64,000 bases of DNA, taken from Viridibacillus sp050279675. GTDB taxonomy: Bacteria > Bacillota > Bacilli > Bacillales_A > Planococcaceae. The position numbers and the translations under genes are program-made. Below are positions 16,746 through 26,292 of the stretch, piece after piece (the first letter of the stretch is position 1; every line of letters begins with the position of its first letter). The stretch is from positions 5,075 through 69,074 of the forward strand of contig NZ_JBNNUK010000019.1 in NCBI RefSeq assembly GCF_050279675.1. The letters run 5' to 3'. The notes beneath the pieces were generated by a model, which made no database searches, had not been told where the DNA came from, and saw only the letters and a program-made list of their open reading frames with translations.

Positions 16746-17084
16746 GAAATTATAGTATGAGAAAACATTAAGGTCAAGACTTTTTTTCAGACTTTTAATA
16801 TTATTCAACTTAATTACTTCTCTATGCCTCTTTTATATACTCCTGTTCACAGGTATTTTCTAAGTTCAAAATCTGTAATTTATCCGCATAAATAAAGGGA
16901 TTATTTTATGTGGTGAGAGATAATAAAACCGTTTCATTTTAAAATAATAAAACCAATATCCTTACAATGATGAAATTATTTTGAAGGGTATTGATGTTAT
17001 GTAATTTTTAATTGTATCCACGATAATTGTTATAAAACTGAATAATAAAACTGTTGAAAACCGAACACCGACGTTAAGTACAAA
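16746..17084. other. Gene-free stretch
   Basis: It contains the promoter region of the T-box transcript on the right edge of the leader and the 3' flank of the MBL gene. No frame or further structure was recognised. Confidence 0.35.
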
Positions 17085-17771
17085 TCATAAAGTAAATTTG
17101 CCACCATGATAACAATAGTAAGTTTCAGATTTAAGATTTTTAATCTTGCTTAAAGACTGCTGTGCATCCTCGACATGTAGACAAAAGCTTGGATTAGCAA
17201 TGATCAATTCCTGGTTTTCATTAACAGCTGCATCACCTGTGATTACGCTTTTCAAGCTTGGAAAATACAATGAAATATGTCCTGAAGTATGACCCGGTGT
17301 TGCTATTATCCTACATTTATTATCTAAAATCATATCACCATCATGTACCTTTTCATCAATTGAAACATGCTTTAAATTCTTTAATTGTTGTATAAACCAT
17401 TTACCAAATTCGACTTCGTTATCCGGCATATTCTTTAGCATTTCTTCAGCTTGAATCAATCTCTCTGACTTCATTTCACCACTAATGTAATTTGATTCAG
17501 TTTCACTAGCTATTATGTTAATCCAAGGATACTTTTCTTTGAAGTCATAAAGGGCACCTATATGGTCATCATCATAGTGAGTAAGAATTATATTCTTTAA
17601 ATTCTTCACTTCATATCCATTTTTTAAAATCTCATTTTCAATTAAAGGTAAGAAATTTGTATACCCTGTATCGACCAAAGTTAGTTCATCTTTTAATATT
17701 ATTAAACTAGGATAAATGTAATTTTTTTGTCCATTAAATTCAAATTCAATTGGTAGCTCTATTATCTTCAT
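17085..17771 (-). CDS. MBL-fold metallo-hydrolase
   Basis: A 228-aa cytoplasmic metallo-beta-lactamase-fold protein. Metal ligands are visible in LTHYDDDHIGAL (HxxDxDH variant, about residues 64-75), TPGHTSGHISLYF (about 155-167) and VITGDAAV. This variant, with a non-His second position, is common in lactonase- and glyoxalase-like members. The substrate is unknown; family possibilities include lactones, thioesters and phosphodiesters. GGGAGAAGAAA precedes the ATG. It stands alone. Confidence 0.88.
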   Translation of the reverse strand: MKIIELPIEFEFNGQKNYIYPSLIILKDELTLVDTGYTNFLPLIENEILKNGYEVKNLKNIILTHYDDDHIGALYDFKEKYPWINIIASETESNYISGEMKSERLIQAEEMLKNMPDNEVEFGKWFIQQLKNLKHVSIDEKVHDGDMILDNKCRIIATPGHTSGHISLYFPSLKSVITGDAAVNENQELIIANPSFCLHVEDAQQSLSKIKNLKSETYYCYHGGKFTL

Positions 17772-17924
17772 TTTCTTCTCCCATTACTGTATGTTTGTGA
17801 TATTCGCTTATCTAATATGCTAGACGTTTATTGATATAGAAAAAAGACGATATAAAACCAATCCTATCATCTAATTTTTAAACAAACATTTTATTTTAGC
17901 TGTTTATATGCGTTTCATTAAGAT

Positions 17925-17971
17925 GAAAAAACCACCCCTTTTGACGTGAAAGCAACGACAGCAAGAGGTGA
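17925..17971 (-). terminator. Terminator of the YitT-family gene
   Basis: On the minus strand CACCTCTTG pairs with CAAAAGGGGTG, including G-T pairs, and is followed by TTTTTTCATC, 30-75 bases after the stop codon. Confidence 0.65.
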
Positions 17972-18002
17972 AAATTTAATCAATTTTAAAACATATTTAT
18001 TT

Positions 18003-18875
18003 TTATTTTACATCATCTTCATCAAATCTTGCTTTTGAAAATCCTCTTCCAAGTATTTCAGATGCATTTAAGAAAATGACAAATGAATTGGGTTCTCTAT
18101 CTAATAAAAGCTTCTTAAAATAAACAGCTTCTGATTGTTCCACTACACATAAAATCATTGTTTTTTCTTGGTTAGAATAACCACCGAGCGTCTTAATTTT
18201 AGTCAAGCCTCTATTAATTTCATTCTTGATAATGGTTTGGATTTCTTCTTCTTTATCAGTAATAATCAGCACTAATTTGGTTGGTGATGTTTGTAGTTGC
18301 ACAAAATCGATAACTTTACTTGTTACATAGATGGCTATCATGGCATAAAGCGCTAATTCAAAGTCAAATACTAGAGCTGAAGTAAAGACTACTAATCCGT
18401 CAACAAGTAGCTGTGCAAAGCCACTTGAAATCCCTGTGAATTTCTTCAATATTTGTGCTATTAGAGCTGTACCACCCGTTGAACCATTTCCCCGATAAAC
18501 AATACCAAGACCAACACCTATCATAATTCCTCCATAAATAGCACTTAACAAAGGATTATCAATAGTCAATTGGATATCAGCTGTTAACCAAATAACAAGT
18601 GGAACAAACGTAGTGCCGACAAGTGTTTTCCAGCTAAAATCTTTCCCCACCACTAGAATGCCTAAGATAAACAAAGGAATATTGATCATCCATTGCACAT
18701 AAGCGGGATTAAATTGAAACAACTCGTATAGAATGGTGCTTATCCCTGAAACTCCTCCAGCCGCTAGTTTAGCTGGTAATAGAAACATATTGAATGCAAG
18801 ACCAACAAGCGCTGCTCCTACCATGATTTGAATATATTCAATGATAACTATCTTCTTCTGATTTTTTTTGATCAT
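18003..18875 (-). CDS. YitT family membrane protein
   Basis: A 290-aa protein with about five or six transmembrane helices in the first 190 residues (FNMFLLPAKLAAGGVSGIST is the typical YitT opening; YRGNGSTGGTALIAQIL follows), then a C-terminal soluble DUF2179 domain (LVLIITDKEEEIQTIIKNEI; GYSNQEKTMILCVV) that resembles nucleotide- or metabolite-binding folds. Function is not established for the family. GAGGGAGTATAG precedes the ATG. It has its own terminator. Confidence 0.92.
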   Translation of the reverse strand: MIKKNQKKIVIIEYIQIMVGAALVGLAFNMFLLPAKLAAGGVSGISTILYELFQFNPAYVQWMINIPLFILGILVVGKDFSWKTLVGTTFVPLVIWLTADIQLTIDNPLLSAIYGGIMIGVGLGIVYRGNGSTGGTALIAQILKKFTGISSGFAQLLVDGLVVFTSALVFDFELALYAMIAIYVTSKVIDFVQLQTSPTKLVLIITDKEEEIQTIIKNEINRGLTKIKTLGGYSNQEKTMILCVVEQSEAVYFKKLLLDREPNSFVIFLNASEILGRGFSKARFDEDDVK

Positions 18876-19060
18876 ATAGCTATACTCCCTCTTTGTTATA
18901 AATCCTTACTCATTCTAACAGAAAAGGGTAGTTATAACATAATTTTTTATTCTATTACGTCTTTTAAAATGAGTTTTAAGAACTAAAAATTACCCTCTGT
19001 TATAAATTTACATCTAGAAAATCCAACCATAATCTAGTCATTAAAATCCAGCTGCAACTA

Positions 19061-19522
19061 TTATTCAAATAACACCACAGCTGGCTCTTTCCCCAAAAAT
19101 GATATGTACAAATGTAATTGCGCTCGGTGATGGTTTAGATGAGCTAAAATTTCTAATAACCATTCAAAATGGCTATAAGTTGTTCCCCAATATGATGTTG
19201 CCGGAATAAAAACATCAGGCAGACTTTCATAATAACAAACTAATTCTTCATACCCCTCATTCAATTGCTTCAGCATTTCCCTTTTACTATCGACCATATT
19301 AATGTCATAAAATGCATTCATTTCCTCCACTGATGCTTGGCCAATTATTTGAAGATCTGCCTTGCATATTATGGCTAAATGGCTCACTAACTCTCCTACA
19401 GTCCGCTTTCCTTCAATAAGAGCAATTTGAAAATCTGTTTCATCAAGTATCTCGATTAATGATTTAATACTATTAATCGTAAATTGGATTTGATGGAATG
19501 TATTTTGTAGATATGTATTCAT
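19061..19522 (-). CDS. DinB family protein
   Basis: A 153-aa four-helix protein. GKRTVGELVSHLAIICKADL and LEILAHLNHHRAQLHLYI carry the histidines that bind a metal in DinB/YfiT-type proteins. Members include thiol-dependent transferases and damage-induced proteins of unknown role. AAGGGAAAAA precedes the ATG. It follows the GNAT gene by about 50 bases on the same strand and may be co-transcribed with it. Confidence 0.85.
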   Translation of the reverse strand: MNTYLQNTFHQIQFTINSIKSLIEILDETDFQIALIEGKRTVGELVSHLAIICKADLQIIGQASVEEMNAFYDINMVDSKREMLKQLNEGYEELVCYYESLPDVFIPATSYWGTTYSHFEWLLEILAHLNHHRAQLHLYISFLGKEPAVVLFE

Positions 19523-19574
19523 TTTTTCCCTTCCATGATCAATTTAATAATAACTAATGTGTTATCAGAACTTA

Positions 19575-20120
19575 TTAATGTCCCTTCCAATCACTTTTTA
19601 ACATACTAAAAGTAATAAGATCTTCATAATGGTCATATAGCCATTGCCCATCACGTTTAATACCTTCTTGAACAAACCCTAATCTCTTTGGGATTGTGAT
19701 GCTTTTATGATTATTAGCTGCACACTGAATTTCAATTCTATGTAAATCCATTTCATTAAATAGATAGTCAATAATTGAGCCTACACACTTCGTTATGATG
19801 CCCTTTCCTTGAGCATCCCCAGACAGAAAATACCCTATACTAGTAGATTTGTTTTTCCAATCTATATAATGCAATCCAATCATTCCAACCAGTTGCCCAT
19901 TATATCGAATTCCTACATCCAATCCATTATTATTAGCATAATTGGTTATCCACATTGGAATGATTTCCTCAAAATCTTCAGCTGATTTTCTTTTATCTAC
20001 CCAAAGCAACCATTTACGTAAGTGTTCTCTATTTGTATCAACTAGCTGGAATAACTCTTCTTTATTATGTTGCTGTAACAATACGATATCAATTTGATTA
20101 TCTATTTTGTATGAAAACAT
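19575..20120 (-). CDS. GNAT family N-acetyltransferase (RimJ/RimL type)
   Basis: A 181-aa protein like YdaF/RimL. Residues 20-45 include NREHLRKWLLWVDKR, a RimL hallmark; GYFLSGDAQGKGIITKC at about 95-111 is the acetyl-CoA pyrophosphate-binding loop (Q/R-x-x-G-x-G/A form); AANNHKSITIPKRLGFVQEG is the C-terminal signature. The likely substrate is a protein N-terminus or a small amine. AGGAGGGTAC precedes the ATG. The DinB gene follows closely. Confidence 0.9.
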   Translation of the reverse strand: MFSYKIDNQIDIVLLQQHNKEELFQLVDTNREHLRKWLLWVDKRKSAEDFEEIIPMWITNYANNNGLDVGIRYNGQLVGMIGLHYIDWKNKSTSIGYFLSGDAQGKGIITKCVGSIIDYLFNEMDLHRIEIQCAANNHKSITIPKRLGFVQEGIKRDGQWLYDHYEDLITFSMLKSDWKGH

Positions 20121-20205
20121 ATTAGTACCCTCCTGTATTGTAACAGATGTTCTAATTAATTATAGAATATTTCAACTATTATATTATGATTCAAATCCTC
20201 TTTAA

Positions 20206-20247
20206 AGAAAAAACAGCAGAATCTTCTTAGATTCTGCTGTTAAATAT
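20206..20247. terminator. Terminator of the AraC/GyrI gene
   Basis: AACAGCAGAATC and GATTCTGCTGTT form a perfect 12-bp stem with a 6-base loop. A-rich left flank serves as the T-run for minus-strand transcripts leaving the AraC-type gene 20 bases away. Confidence 0.85.
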
Positions 20248-20267
20248 TATTGATGAAAATAACTTAA

Positions 20268-21131
20268 TTACTTTAACGGAATCCAAATCTCAGAATACAA
20301 ATCCGGACTAAATGGATCATCGTCAGTGTATACTTCTAATTCTGGTGTACCTGCATGCTCATATTTATTTGAGGGGAACCATTCTGAGAATATTTGTTTC
20401 CATGCTTTTGACATTGCATCGGGCATAGGTCCACGAACTTCGAATACACCCCATTTTGATGCAGGAATTTCTAACTTTGAAAAACCTTCAGAAGGATTAC
20501 CATCATATTCTGTCGCTATCCAATAGTCGATTTTTTCTACTGACTCAGTCTCTCTTTTATCTACACAAACTCCTAGAACACCTGTTATTTCTCCGTTGTT
20601 CAACTTAAATAATACCTCATCAGTTCCTTTTGCATTGATTTCATCCCAAAATACAGGGATGCCTTTAAGATTCTCATCATTCTTTAATGCAAATTCACGA
20701 TTAATCCCTACTACTTGAAAGCTGTCTCGTTCAACAATTTTATATTCCATCGGTGTTGCTCCCTTCAGACTAACCTGGATAGCCAGGCGATTATAAGATT
20801 TCAGCTTTCCAATGTTTTTTCGTACATCACTTGGCGTTACACCATGCTGTCTACGAAATGCTTTTGAAAAAGCCTCAGGAGTGTCATAGCCATATTTGTA
20901 GGCGACATCAATTATTTTGCAGTTAGAATTTGCTAACTCATGTGCAGCAAGAGTTAAACGCCTTCCTCGAAGATACTCTCCTATAGACGTATCGGTTAAT
21001 ATCGCAAATGTTCGTTGAAAATGAAATTCCGAAACGTTTGCTTGTTTCGCGATATCTTCAATAGATATGTTCTCCGTTAAATGATCCTCCATAAAGTCTA
21101 TTGCCTTTTGTAATGATTCAACCCACCCCAT
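20268..21131 (-). CDS. AraC family regulator with GyrI-like effector-binding domain
   Basis: A 287-aa regulator. Residues 5-110 hold the two AraC helix-turn-helix motifs (ISIEDIAKQANVSEFHFQRT; VAYKYGYDTPEAFSKAFRRQ, then HGVTPSDVRK). Residues 130-287 form the AraC effector-binding/GyrI-like domain (YKIVERDSFQVVGI...; ASKWGVFEVRGP; EIWIPLK), which binds small hydrophobic molecules in relatives such as Rob and BmrR. The ATG is chosen because AAGGAG lies 8 bases before it; a GTG three codons upstream overlaps that site. Target genes are not evident here. Confidence 0.92.
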   Translation of the reverse strand: MGWVESLQKAIDFMEDHLTENISIEDIAKQANVSEFHFQRTFAILTDTSIGEYLRGRRLTLAAHELANSNCKIIDVAYKYGYDTPEAFSKAFRRQHGVTPSDVRKNIGKLKSYNRLAIQVSLKGATPMEYKIVERDSFQVVGINREFALKNDENLKGIPVFWDEINAKGTDEVLFKLNNGEITGVLGVCVDKRETESVEKIDYWIATEYDGNPSEGFSKLEIPASKWGVFEVRGPMPDAMSKAWKQIFSEWFPSNKYEHAGTPELEVYTDDDPFSPDLYSEIWIPLK

Positions 21132-21244
21132 ATCGCTCACTCCTTAATTGAATAATAACAATCTCAAATAACTAAATCCTGTCATTTTATGCTGAGATTA
21201 GACCGTATTCTATGTATTGTTTTACTAAACGTAACCTAGCACCC

Positions 21245-22126
21245 TCACCCCTGAAACGTAATCCATGTTGGACACGACTCATTAGGAAATAGCTCTAAAA
21301 TTTCTAAAGCATATGGGCTTGTCGTATCGAATTCACCTATTAAAACTTCATAACCATTTGTCTTTGCATATGTAATTTGGTTGTAGGTTAGTAGTTGAAG
21401 TAGAGGTAGATGCATTATTTGATCAACGCCACTCCATCCAATTTCCAATTCTGTTTGAACTTCTGTTTCGTGTAAAAATGAATACGCGATAATGTTTTGA
21501 TTTACTGGATTACAAAGGAGGAAACTACCTTCTAAAATGGCATCATCATATAGTTTCTGCCATTCTTTTAAAGGTAAATCTGCTACAGGATTTACAAGAT
21601 GTGTTTCTTCATAATTGCGCTTTACAAGTACTGTTAGTTGCTCCATCAGACTTTGATTATCCATTATGTCTTTTAAAGTTTTCACTTCGAAATTGCTCTG
21701 ATCCAATGCTTGAAAATGTTGGTTTAAGTCTAATTTAGGCATATATGTTTTCCGAATAATTTTCATATCCAGTTGTTCATATAGCTCCATTTGCTTCTTA
21801 GACGATTCCCATAACGATGTTTGCAAAGGAAGCTCCAACACCTCATTTCGCTTAACATATTGCAACAATTGAAGCACCACTTTTTGAGAATTTTGAGAAG
21901 TGTACGGGTTACTATACACTCGAAAATACAGGCAATACGGATGCAATTTACTTTTCCAAGTAACAATTAACCCTACAAGATTCTGTTCTTCATATGCCAT
22001 ATAAGCAAACTCATATTTGAGTTGTTCTACAATATGTAAAACAAAGGGCTCCTCATAGCTATATTTCATCAAATCTTTCACTTCGTCTAACTGATTACCA
22101 GTGTACTTTTTCATGTTGAATTCCAA
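21245..22126 (-). CDS. GNAT-fold acetyltransferase-like protein
   Basis: A 293-aa protein in which two GNAT-like halves can be traced: residues 1-130 (FAYMAYEEQNLVGLIVTWKS, YLVFRVYSNP-like strand) and 140-290 (LVKRNYEETHLVNP, GSFLLCNPVNQNIIAYSFLH). The usual acetyl-CoA loop is poorly conserved, so activity is not certain. The start is TTG at 22126 or the ATG four codons later. It is the last gene of a tight minus-strand group with the kinase-like and Nudix genes (36 and 60 bases apart). Confidence 0.75.
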   Translation of the reverse strand: MEFNMKKYTGNQLDEVKDLMKYSYEEPFVLHIVEQLKYEFAYMAYEEQNLVGLIVTWKSKLHPYCLYFRVYSNPYTSQNSQKVVLQLLQYVKRNEVLELPLQTSLWESSKKQMELYEQLDMKIIRKTYMPKLDLNQHFQALDQSNFEVKTLKDIMDNQSLMEQLTVLVKRNYEETHLVNPVADLPLKEWQKLYDDAILEGSFLLCNPVNQNIIAYSFLHETEVQTELEIGWSGVDQIMHLPLLQLLTYNQITYAKTNGYEVLIGEFDTTSPYALEILELFPNESCPTWITFQG

Positions 22127-22162
22127 ATGAATCCGCTCATTTCAATTTAATGTTTAGTGTAA

Positions 22163-22756
22163 CTACTGCTTCCCACAAGCATAACAACGTTTATCTTTAT
22201 CTGCTTGGCCATACATGCGTAGTTCCTTTTCAATCCCACAAGCTCGGCATTTCTCAAAATAGATTTGCGGTAGCTCGCCTGCTTCAGCCAATGGTACCCA
22301 TTCCGTTTCATACAAGCTTTTTGTCATGCCAAAATCAATTAATACTAGTTTCCCTTCAGCGTTTAAACCAAAGTTACTGCTATCTTTTAAATCAAAACTA
22401 TCAAACCTTTGATCGAGCTCTCTTAATAACTCTCTCAATCTCGGGGACATTCTATTATCTTCAACTACGTTTAACTCATATGTCTGATTGTTTTTTAACT
22501 CTAAATTTTCGTGATAACGTTGTATACAAATATCCTCATTGACATAAACCATTTCCGCTAATAAATCTACAGCGTTTCGAGCTTTCATATATTCATATAT
22601 TTCAATCTCATTCAATGATTGTTTGTACCCTATCGGATGTAAATGTACTTTTATGACAAACTCATCAACGCGGTATACTTTCCTTGTTGACCCGATGCCA
22701 ATACAGTTTTCTTCAATACAATAGGGTTGCCAATTTGAAATTATCCTGTTTACCAT
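22163..22756 (-). CDS. Small protein-kinase-like protein with C-terminal zinc ribbon
   Basis: A 197-aa protein. A Gly-rich loop IGIGSTRKVYRV (19-30), VIK with candidate lysine 36, DLKDSSNFGLN (122-132) in place of the catalytic loop, and LIDFGM (139-144) in place of DFG trace a minimal kinase fold. Residues 170-194 hold CRACG and CYACGK, two CxxC pairs that should bind one zinc. The kinase part is unusually short, and the HRD-type Asp may be D122 or D125. I do not know a named family with this exact layout. It lies between Nudix and GNAT genes in a probable operon. Confidence 0.6.
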   Translation of the reverse strand: MVNRIISNWQPYCIEENCIGIGSTRKVYRVDEFVIKVHLHPIGYKQSLNEIEIYEYMKARNAVDLLAEMVYVNEDICIQRYHENLELKNNQTYELNVVEDNRMSPRLRELLRELDQRFDSFDLKDSSNFGLNAEGKLVLIDFGMTKSLYETEWVPLAEAGELPQIYFEKCRACGIEKELRMYGQADKDKRCYACGKQ

Positions 22757-22816
22757 TTAATCAGTCCTCGCTGTCCGTTGAAATTCGAGATAATTTATGC
22801 TCAACATTTAAGTCTA

Positions 22817-23290
22817 TTATTCGTTATATAACCTTGATAATAAGTTATATTCCGGATTTACTTCCCATGTTTCATACGGGACAAAAGATTTGGCTCTCAT
22901 TGCATCTAGAGTGCGAGTTTTTTGTTGTGGGCGGGTTATATATCGATCAATATTAGATTCGTTTAATTGAATATATTTGGCTTCTTTAATTTCTTCTGGT
23001 TGAATTTTAATTTCTCCGCTAACATACTCTGCTTTAAAAACAACAGATAAAACATGCTTTGTAGCATTAAAGTAGACACCTGTTATGCCTATAGGACGTA
23101 TTTCAATGCCAGTCTCTTCAAAAAATTCTCTATAAACTGCCAAATCTAATGGCTCCCCTACTTCAACATTCCCACCTGGCATTTCCCACGTATCCGAACG
23201 CCAATGAGTTCTAAGTAATAATACTTCATCTCTCTCGTTCCTTACTAAGGCTGAAACCGAAATAGTCTGTTTTGGTGGTTCATACCCCAA
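22817..23290 (-). CDS. Nudix hydrolase
   Basis: A 157-aa protein with a complete Nudix box, GGNVEVGEPLDLAVYREFFE followed by ETGI (about residues 39-62), which binds magnesium and hydrolyses a nucleoside diphosphate linked to another group. The substrate is unknown. The start is TTG, seven bases after GGAGGTG. It heads a group with the kinase-like/zinc-ribbon and GNAT genes on the same strand. Confidence 0.92.
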   Translation of the reverse strand: MGYEPPKQTISVSALVRNERDEVLLLRTHWRSDTWEMPGGNVEVGEPLDLAVYREFFEETGIEIRPIGITGVYFNATKHVLSVVFKAEYVSGEIKIQPEEIKEAKYIQLNESNIDRYITRPQQKTRTLDAMRAKSFVPYETWEVNPEYNLLSRLYNE

Positions 23291-23299
23291 TTGAAATCA

Positions 23300-23892
23300 C
23301 CTCCATGTTTAATTATCCTTAACTCTTTTTTAATCTTCGTGATAATTACTAAATCAATAGTCCGTAGTTTTAGCCAACAACTCCTATCGATTGACCTATA
23401 AGTTCTTTATTTTTTCGTAATCACTTTTAAGTATACTTACTTTATTTTAACCTAATATTTAGTTAATTAGATAGATATATGTAAAAATTTAAATAATAAT
23501 TTTTTAACCATAGAAATAGTAAAAACAGCCATATCCTGAGAAAGATATTAGTTAATAGTCTTTGATGAGACCCCTAATGCGTCTTATAAAATCTATTTTC
23601 CTTAATTCAAAAAACAGTTACAAAGTTTGCAACTGTTTTTGTTCTACTATATGAAATACTACATTTTAAATATAAATATCTTTTATCAACACACAAGATA
23701 GTCGTTTTAAAAATAAAGTTACCCTGTGAAGGTGCTCTTCAATTTACATTTTTATTCATAATAATCATATGGTTAACAGAATGCCCAGTATATCCCGTAA
23801 CTAATAATACCAACTATTAACAAACAACTTTTATGATTTTCTTTCTATCATTTTTTGTATCGGTATATGTCTTCAAGCAATATCCCACTTTA
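23300..23892. other. Gene-free stretch with one hairpin
   Basis: About 590 bases without a convincing frame on either strand, apart from a terminator-like hairpin at 23609-23642. The spacing would allow a small RNA, but nothing shows one. Confidence 0.35.
23609..23642. terminator. Isolated terminator-like hairpin
   Basis: AAAACAGTT and AACTGTTTTTG form a 9-bp stem around an 11-base loop with A-run and T-run. It lies 250 bases from the nearest gene end (the MFS gene, minus strand), so what it terminates is unclear. Confidence 0.6.
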
Positions 23893-25131
23893 TTAGGTTG
23901 TTTCTCCTTTGTTCAACAATATCTCCCGATCCCCTTTTAATTCTAAGCCCTTTTTCCAAGAAAGAATCACGAACCCAGAAGCTACTATTAATAGCCCACT
24001 AAGAATAATAAAACAATATAATATTAAATCTGAAGATATCATCTGAGTAAATAGAGCAAGCAAGACGATCCTAAATAATAACCCAATTGAGCGGAATAAA
24101 CCATCCACCCTTCCAATAATTTCATTAGGAATTTGGTCCATTAAGAAAGAGTTTCTAGCAACCCTTGCTCCACTATTTCCTATTGCGATAAAAAACATAA
24201 GCATTAAATACACGGGGAGATCCACAAGAACAATCAATGATATAGCAATGGTATAAGTAATAACACTGAAAATGATTGTCTTTTCATTTCCTATTTTTCT
24301 CGCGAGAATTGGTACAAACATCCCAGCAATAATTGCGCCAAAAGCATAAATCATACTTTCAATCCCATAGGCACTTGCTGAAGCCTTTAATACTTCCCTT
24401 AAATAAACCGGGAACAAATAGTTCGTGACCATCACACCGATAAAGGGCATTATAGAGAATATTAAAAACAGGAACATAGTTGGCCGAAACATCATATATC
24501 TTAATCCTTCACTAACTCTTGTTTTATCCTTTTCCCCTGTTTCATCTATTGCTTTCCTCATATAAGGAAGTTTCATATAAAAGTAGATAGCTGCAGCATA
24601 TGAAAGGACATCCAGTAACAAAATATAGTGCAAATCCCATTTCAACAATAAAATGCTAGCTAAAGCTCCCGCAATCATACTCGAAAGCTGGCTCTGAACT
24701 TCCATCGTACCGTTTAAAGCTTTGTATTGATCCTTATTAAAAATTTCTTGATTTAAAGCAAACATAGTAGGAAAAAAGATAGTGTAATATAAACTTCCTA
24801 TCATATAAATAATCGTGTAATGCCATACCTCATATGGTAAACCGATAAATCCTATTAATGTGAAAAGCATTAATAATAAAAAGCATACAAATTCACTAAT
24901 TAATAGTATTTTCTTTCGATTCATCTTGTCGACTAGGTTTCCTATAAATGGCGTAATTAGAAAGTTAATACTTGTCATGCATATTGATATGTAACCAAAC
25001 ACTGTATTGCCATTATTACTAGACACCAACATCCAAGGTATAGCGATCATCGTAATACCTGAGCCAATTGAAGAGGCGATATTAGCAAAAATAATCAACC
25101 GAAAACGAGAATCATTATATAAATTTCCCAT
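23893..25131 (-). CDS. MFS transporter
   Basis: A 412-aa protein with twelve predicted transmembrane helices. GNLVDKMNRKKILLISEF is the conserved loop 2-3 motif of the major facilitator superfamily, and RNSFLMDQIPNEIIGRVDGL fits the macrolide/drug-efflux (MefA-like, MFS_3) branch. It probably exports a small molecule. AAAGGGG precedes the ATG. It lies 155 bases downstream of an aminoglycoside-phosphotransferase-like gene on the same strand. Confidence 0.88.
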   Translation of the reverse strand: MGNLYNDSRFRLIIFANIASSIGSGITMIAIPWMLVSSNNGNTVFGYISICMTSINFLITPFIGNLVDKMNRKKILLISEFVCFLLLMLFTLIGFIGLPYEVWHYTIIYMIGSLYYTIFFPTMFALNQEIFNKDQYKALNGTMEVQSQLSSMIAGALASILLLKWDLHYILLLDVLSYAAAIYFYMKLPYMRKAIDETGEKDKTRVSEGLRYMMFRPTMFLFLIFSIMPFIGVMVTNYLFPVYLREVLKASASAYGIESMIYAFGAIIAGMFVPILARKIGNEKTIIFSVITYTIAISLIVLVDLPVYLMLMFFIAIGNSGARVARNSFLMDQIPNEIIGRVDGLFRSIGLLFRIVLLALFTQMISSDLILYCFIILSGLLIVASGFVILSWKKGLELKGDREILLNKGETT

Positions 25132-25286
25132 ATTAAAGTACCCCTTTTATCCAGTGAGTTAAATCCAAAACTCCCCAGCTATTTAGTACTTTCACTATAA
25201 TGGAAATCTCCAATTTCAAATTCAATCATAAGTTCGAATTTCAGCTCATCCAATTGACTGAAAATTATTGTAGTGATTTAAAATAA

Positions 25287-26171
25287 TTACGCCATCGAAT
25301 TCTTTAAGATATTGACACTTTCATCATAAAAATCCTTATGTTTCACTATCCCTCTCCTACTACACCAAGCAATTGATCCAATAGCATCTAATAAGGAATA
25401 GAACGGAAGTATTTTGTCTAAATTAATGATTGGACGGATACTCTCATACCCTTGCATATAAGCATCACGAGTTCCAGGGTGGTTGCTCCAAATATCTCTA
25501 TTTATTTTAGTGAAATCTATTTCTGTAGAACCCGCTCTTGCACTTTCGAAGTCAATGATTCCGGCTACTCCTGTGTCGTTGATTAATATATTGCCTGGAC
25601 GAAAATCTAGATGTACTAAGCAAGGACCATCTGGTTGGGGTAAAGCTTTGAATAGCTCGTTAAATTTATTTTCACTTTTTTCAATGAGCTCAATAGGTAA
25701 GAGTTCCCCACATTGAACTAAGTACTGATTAAATAGATTTTTTATATACAATCTCCAGTCATTTTTCTCAAGATATTGAAAGCCATTTTGTTCTTCATAC
25801 CCATAACTTTGGAAACTCACTTCATGAAATTTTGCATGAGTTAGGCCGATTTGATAAGCAAGCCTAGCGTCAACTTTGCTTGTACATGGAATACCCTTTA
25901 TCTCTGAAAGTAGCAAAGCTCCACTATCCGCTTCATCACCTACCCAATAATCTAAAACACGAGGAACAGGTAAATCTGATTCTAGCTTTTTTAGAATCGT
26001 ATATTCACGGAACAGTTTATCTTTTGTAAAAGGAATTTTAATATACACATTCTCATTGTTTGTCAGACCGAGCTTATACACCTCTGAACTAAAAGACTCC
26101 GGTACATTTTCTATGGATTTGACACTTAATTTAAAATGCTCCATTACAGTTTGTAATTGTGTGCTCTGCAT
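25287..26171 (-). CDS. Phosphotransferase of the APH/choline kinase fold
   Basis: A 294-aa cytoplasmic kinase-fold protein. CLVHLDFRPGNILIND (about residues 190-205) is the catalytic loop HxDxxxxN, and GIIDFESARAGSTEIDF (about 208-224) is the Mg-binding DFE region; the N-terminal lobe has VYIKIPFTKDKLFREYTIL with the ATP lysine. The fold is shared by antibiotic kinases, homoserine and choline kinases, so the substrate is open. AAGGAGGATTTT precedes the ATG. A drug-efflux-type MFS gene follows on the same strand. Confidence 0.88.
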   Translation of the reverse strand: MQSTQLQTVMEHFKLSVKSIENVPESFSSEVYKLGLTNNENVYIKIPFTKDKLFREYTILKKLESDLPVPRVLDYWVGDEADSGALLLSEIKGIPCTSKVDARLAYQIGLTHAKFHEVSFQSYGYEEQNGFQYLEKNDWRLYIKNLFNQYLVQCGELLPIELIEKSENKFNELFKALPQPDGPCLVHLDFRPGNILINDTGVAGIIDFESARAGSTEIDFTKINRDIWSNHPGTRDAYMQGYESIRPIINLDKILPFYSLLDAIGSIAWCSRRGIVKHKDFYDESVNILKNSMA

Positions 26172-26292
26172 AAAATCCTCCTTTTGTATTAAGTACAGTT
26201 ATGAAATATATAAATTTAAACAATATTTAGATTCATATACATTATATCTCAGTTGGTTTAAGTATTGGAATGGATCATTTTTGAGTGGAAAT

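Noticed and set aside
23609..23642. Small regulatory RNA ending at the isolated hairpin
   Set aside because: No promoter or conserved upstream structure was recognised, so only the hairpin is reported.
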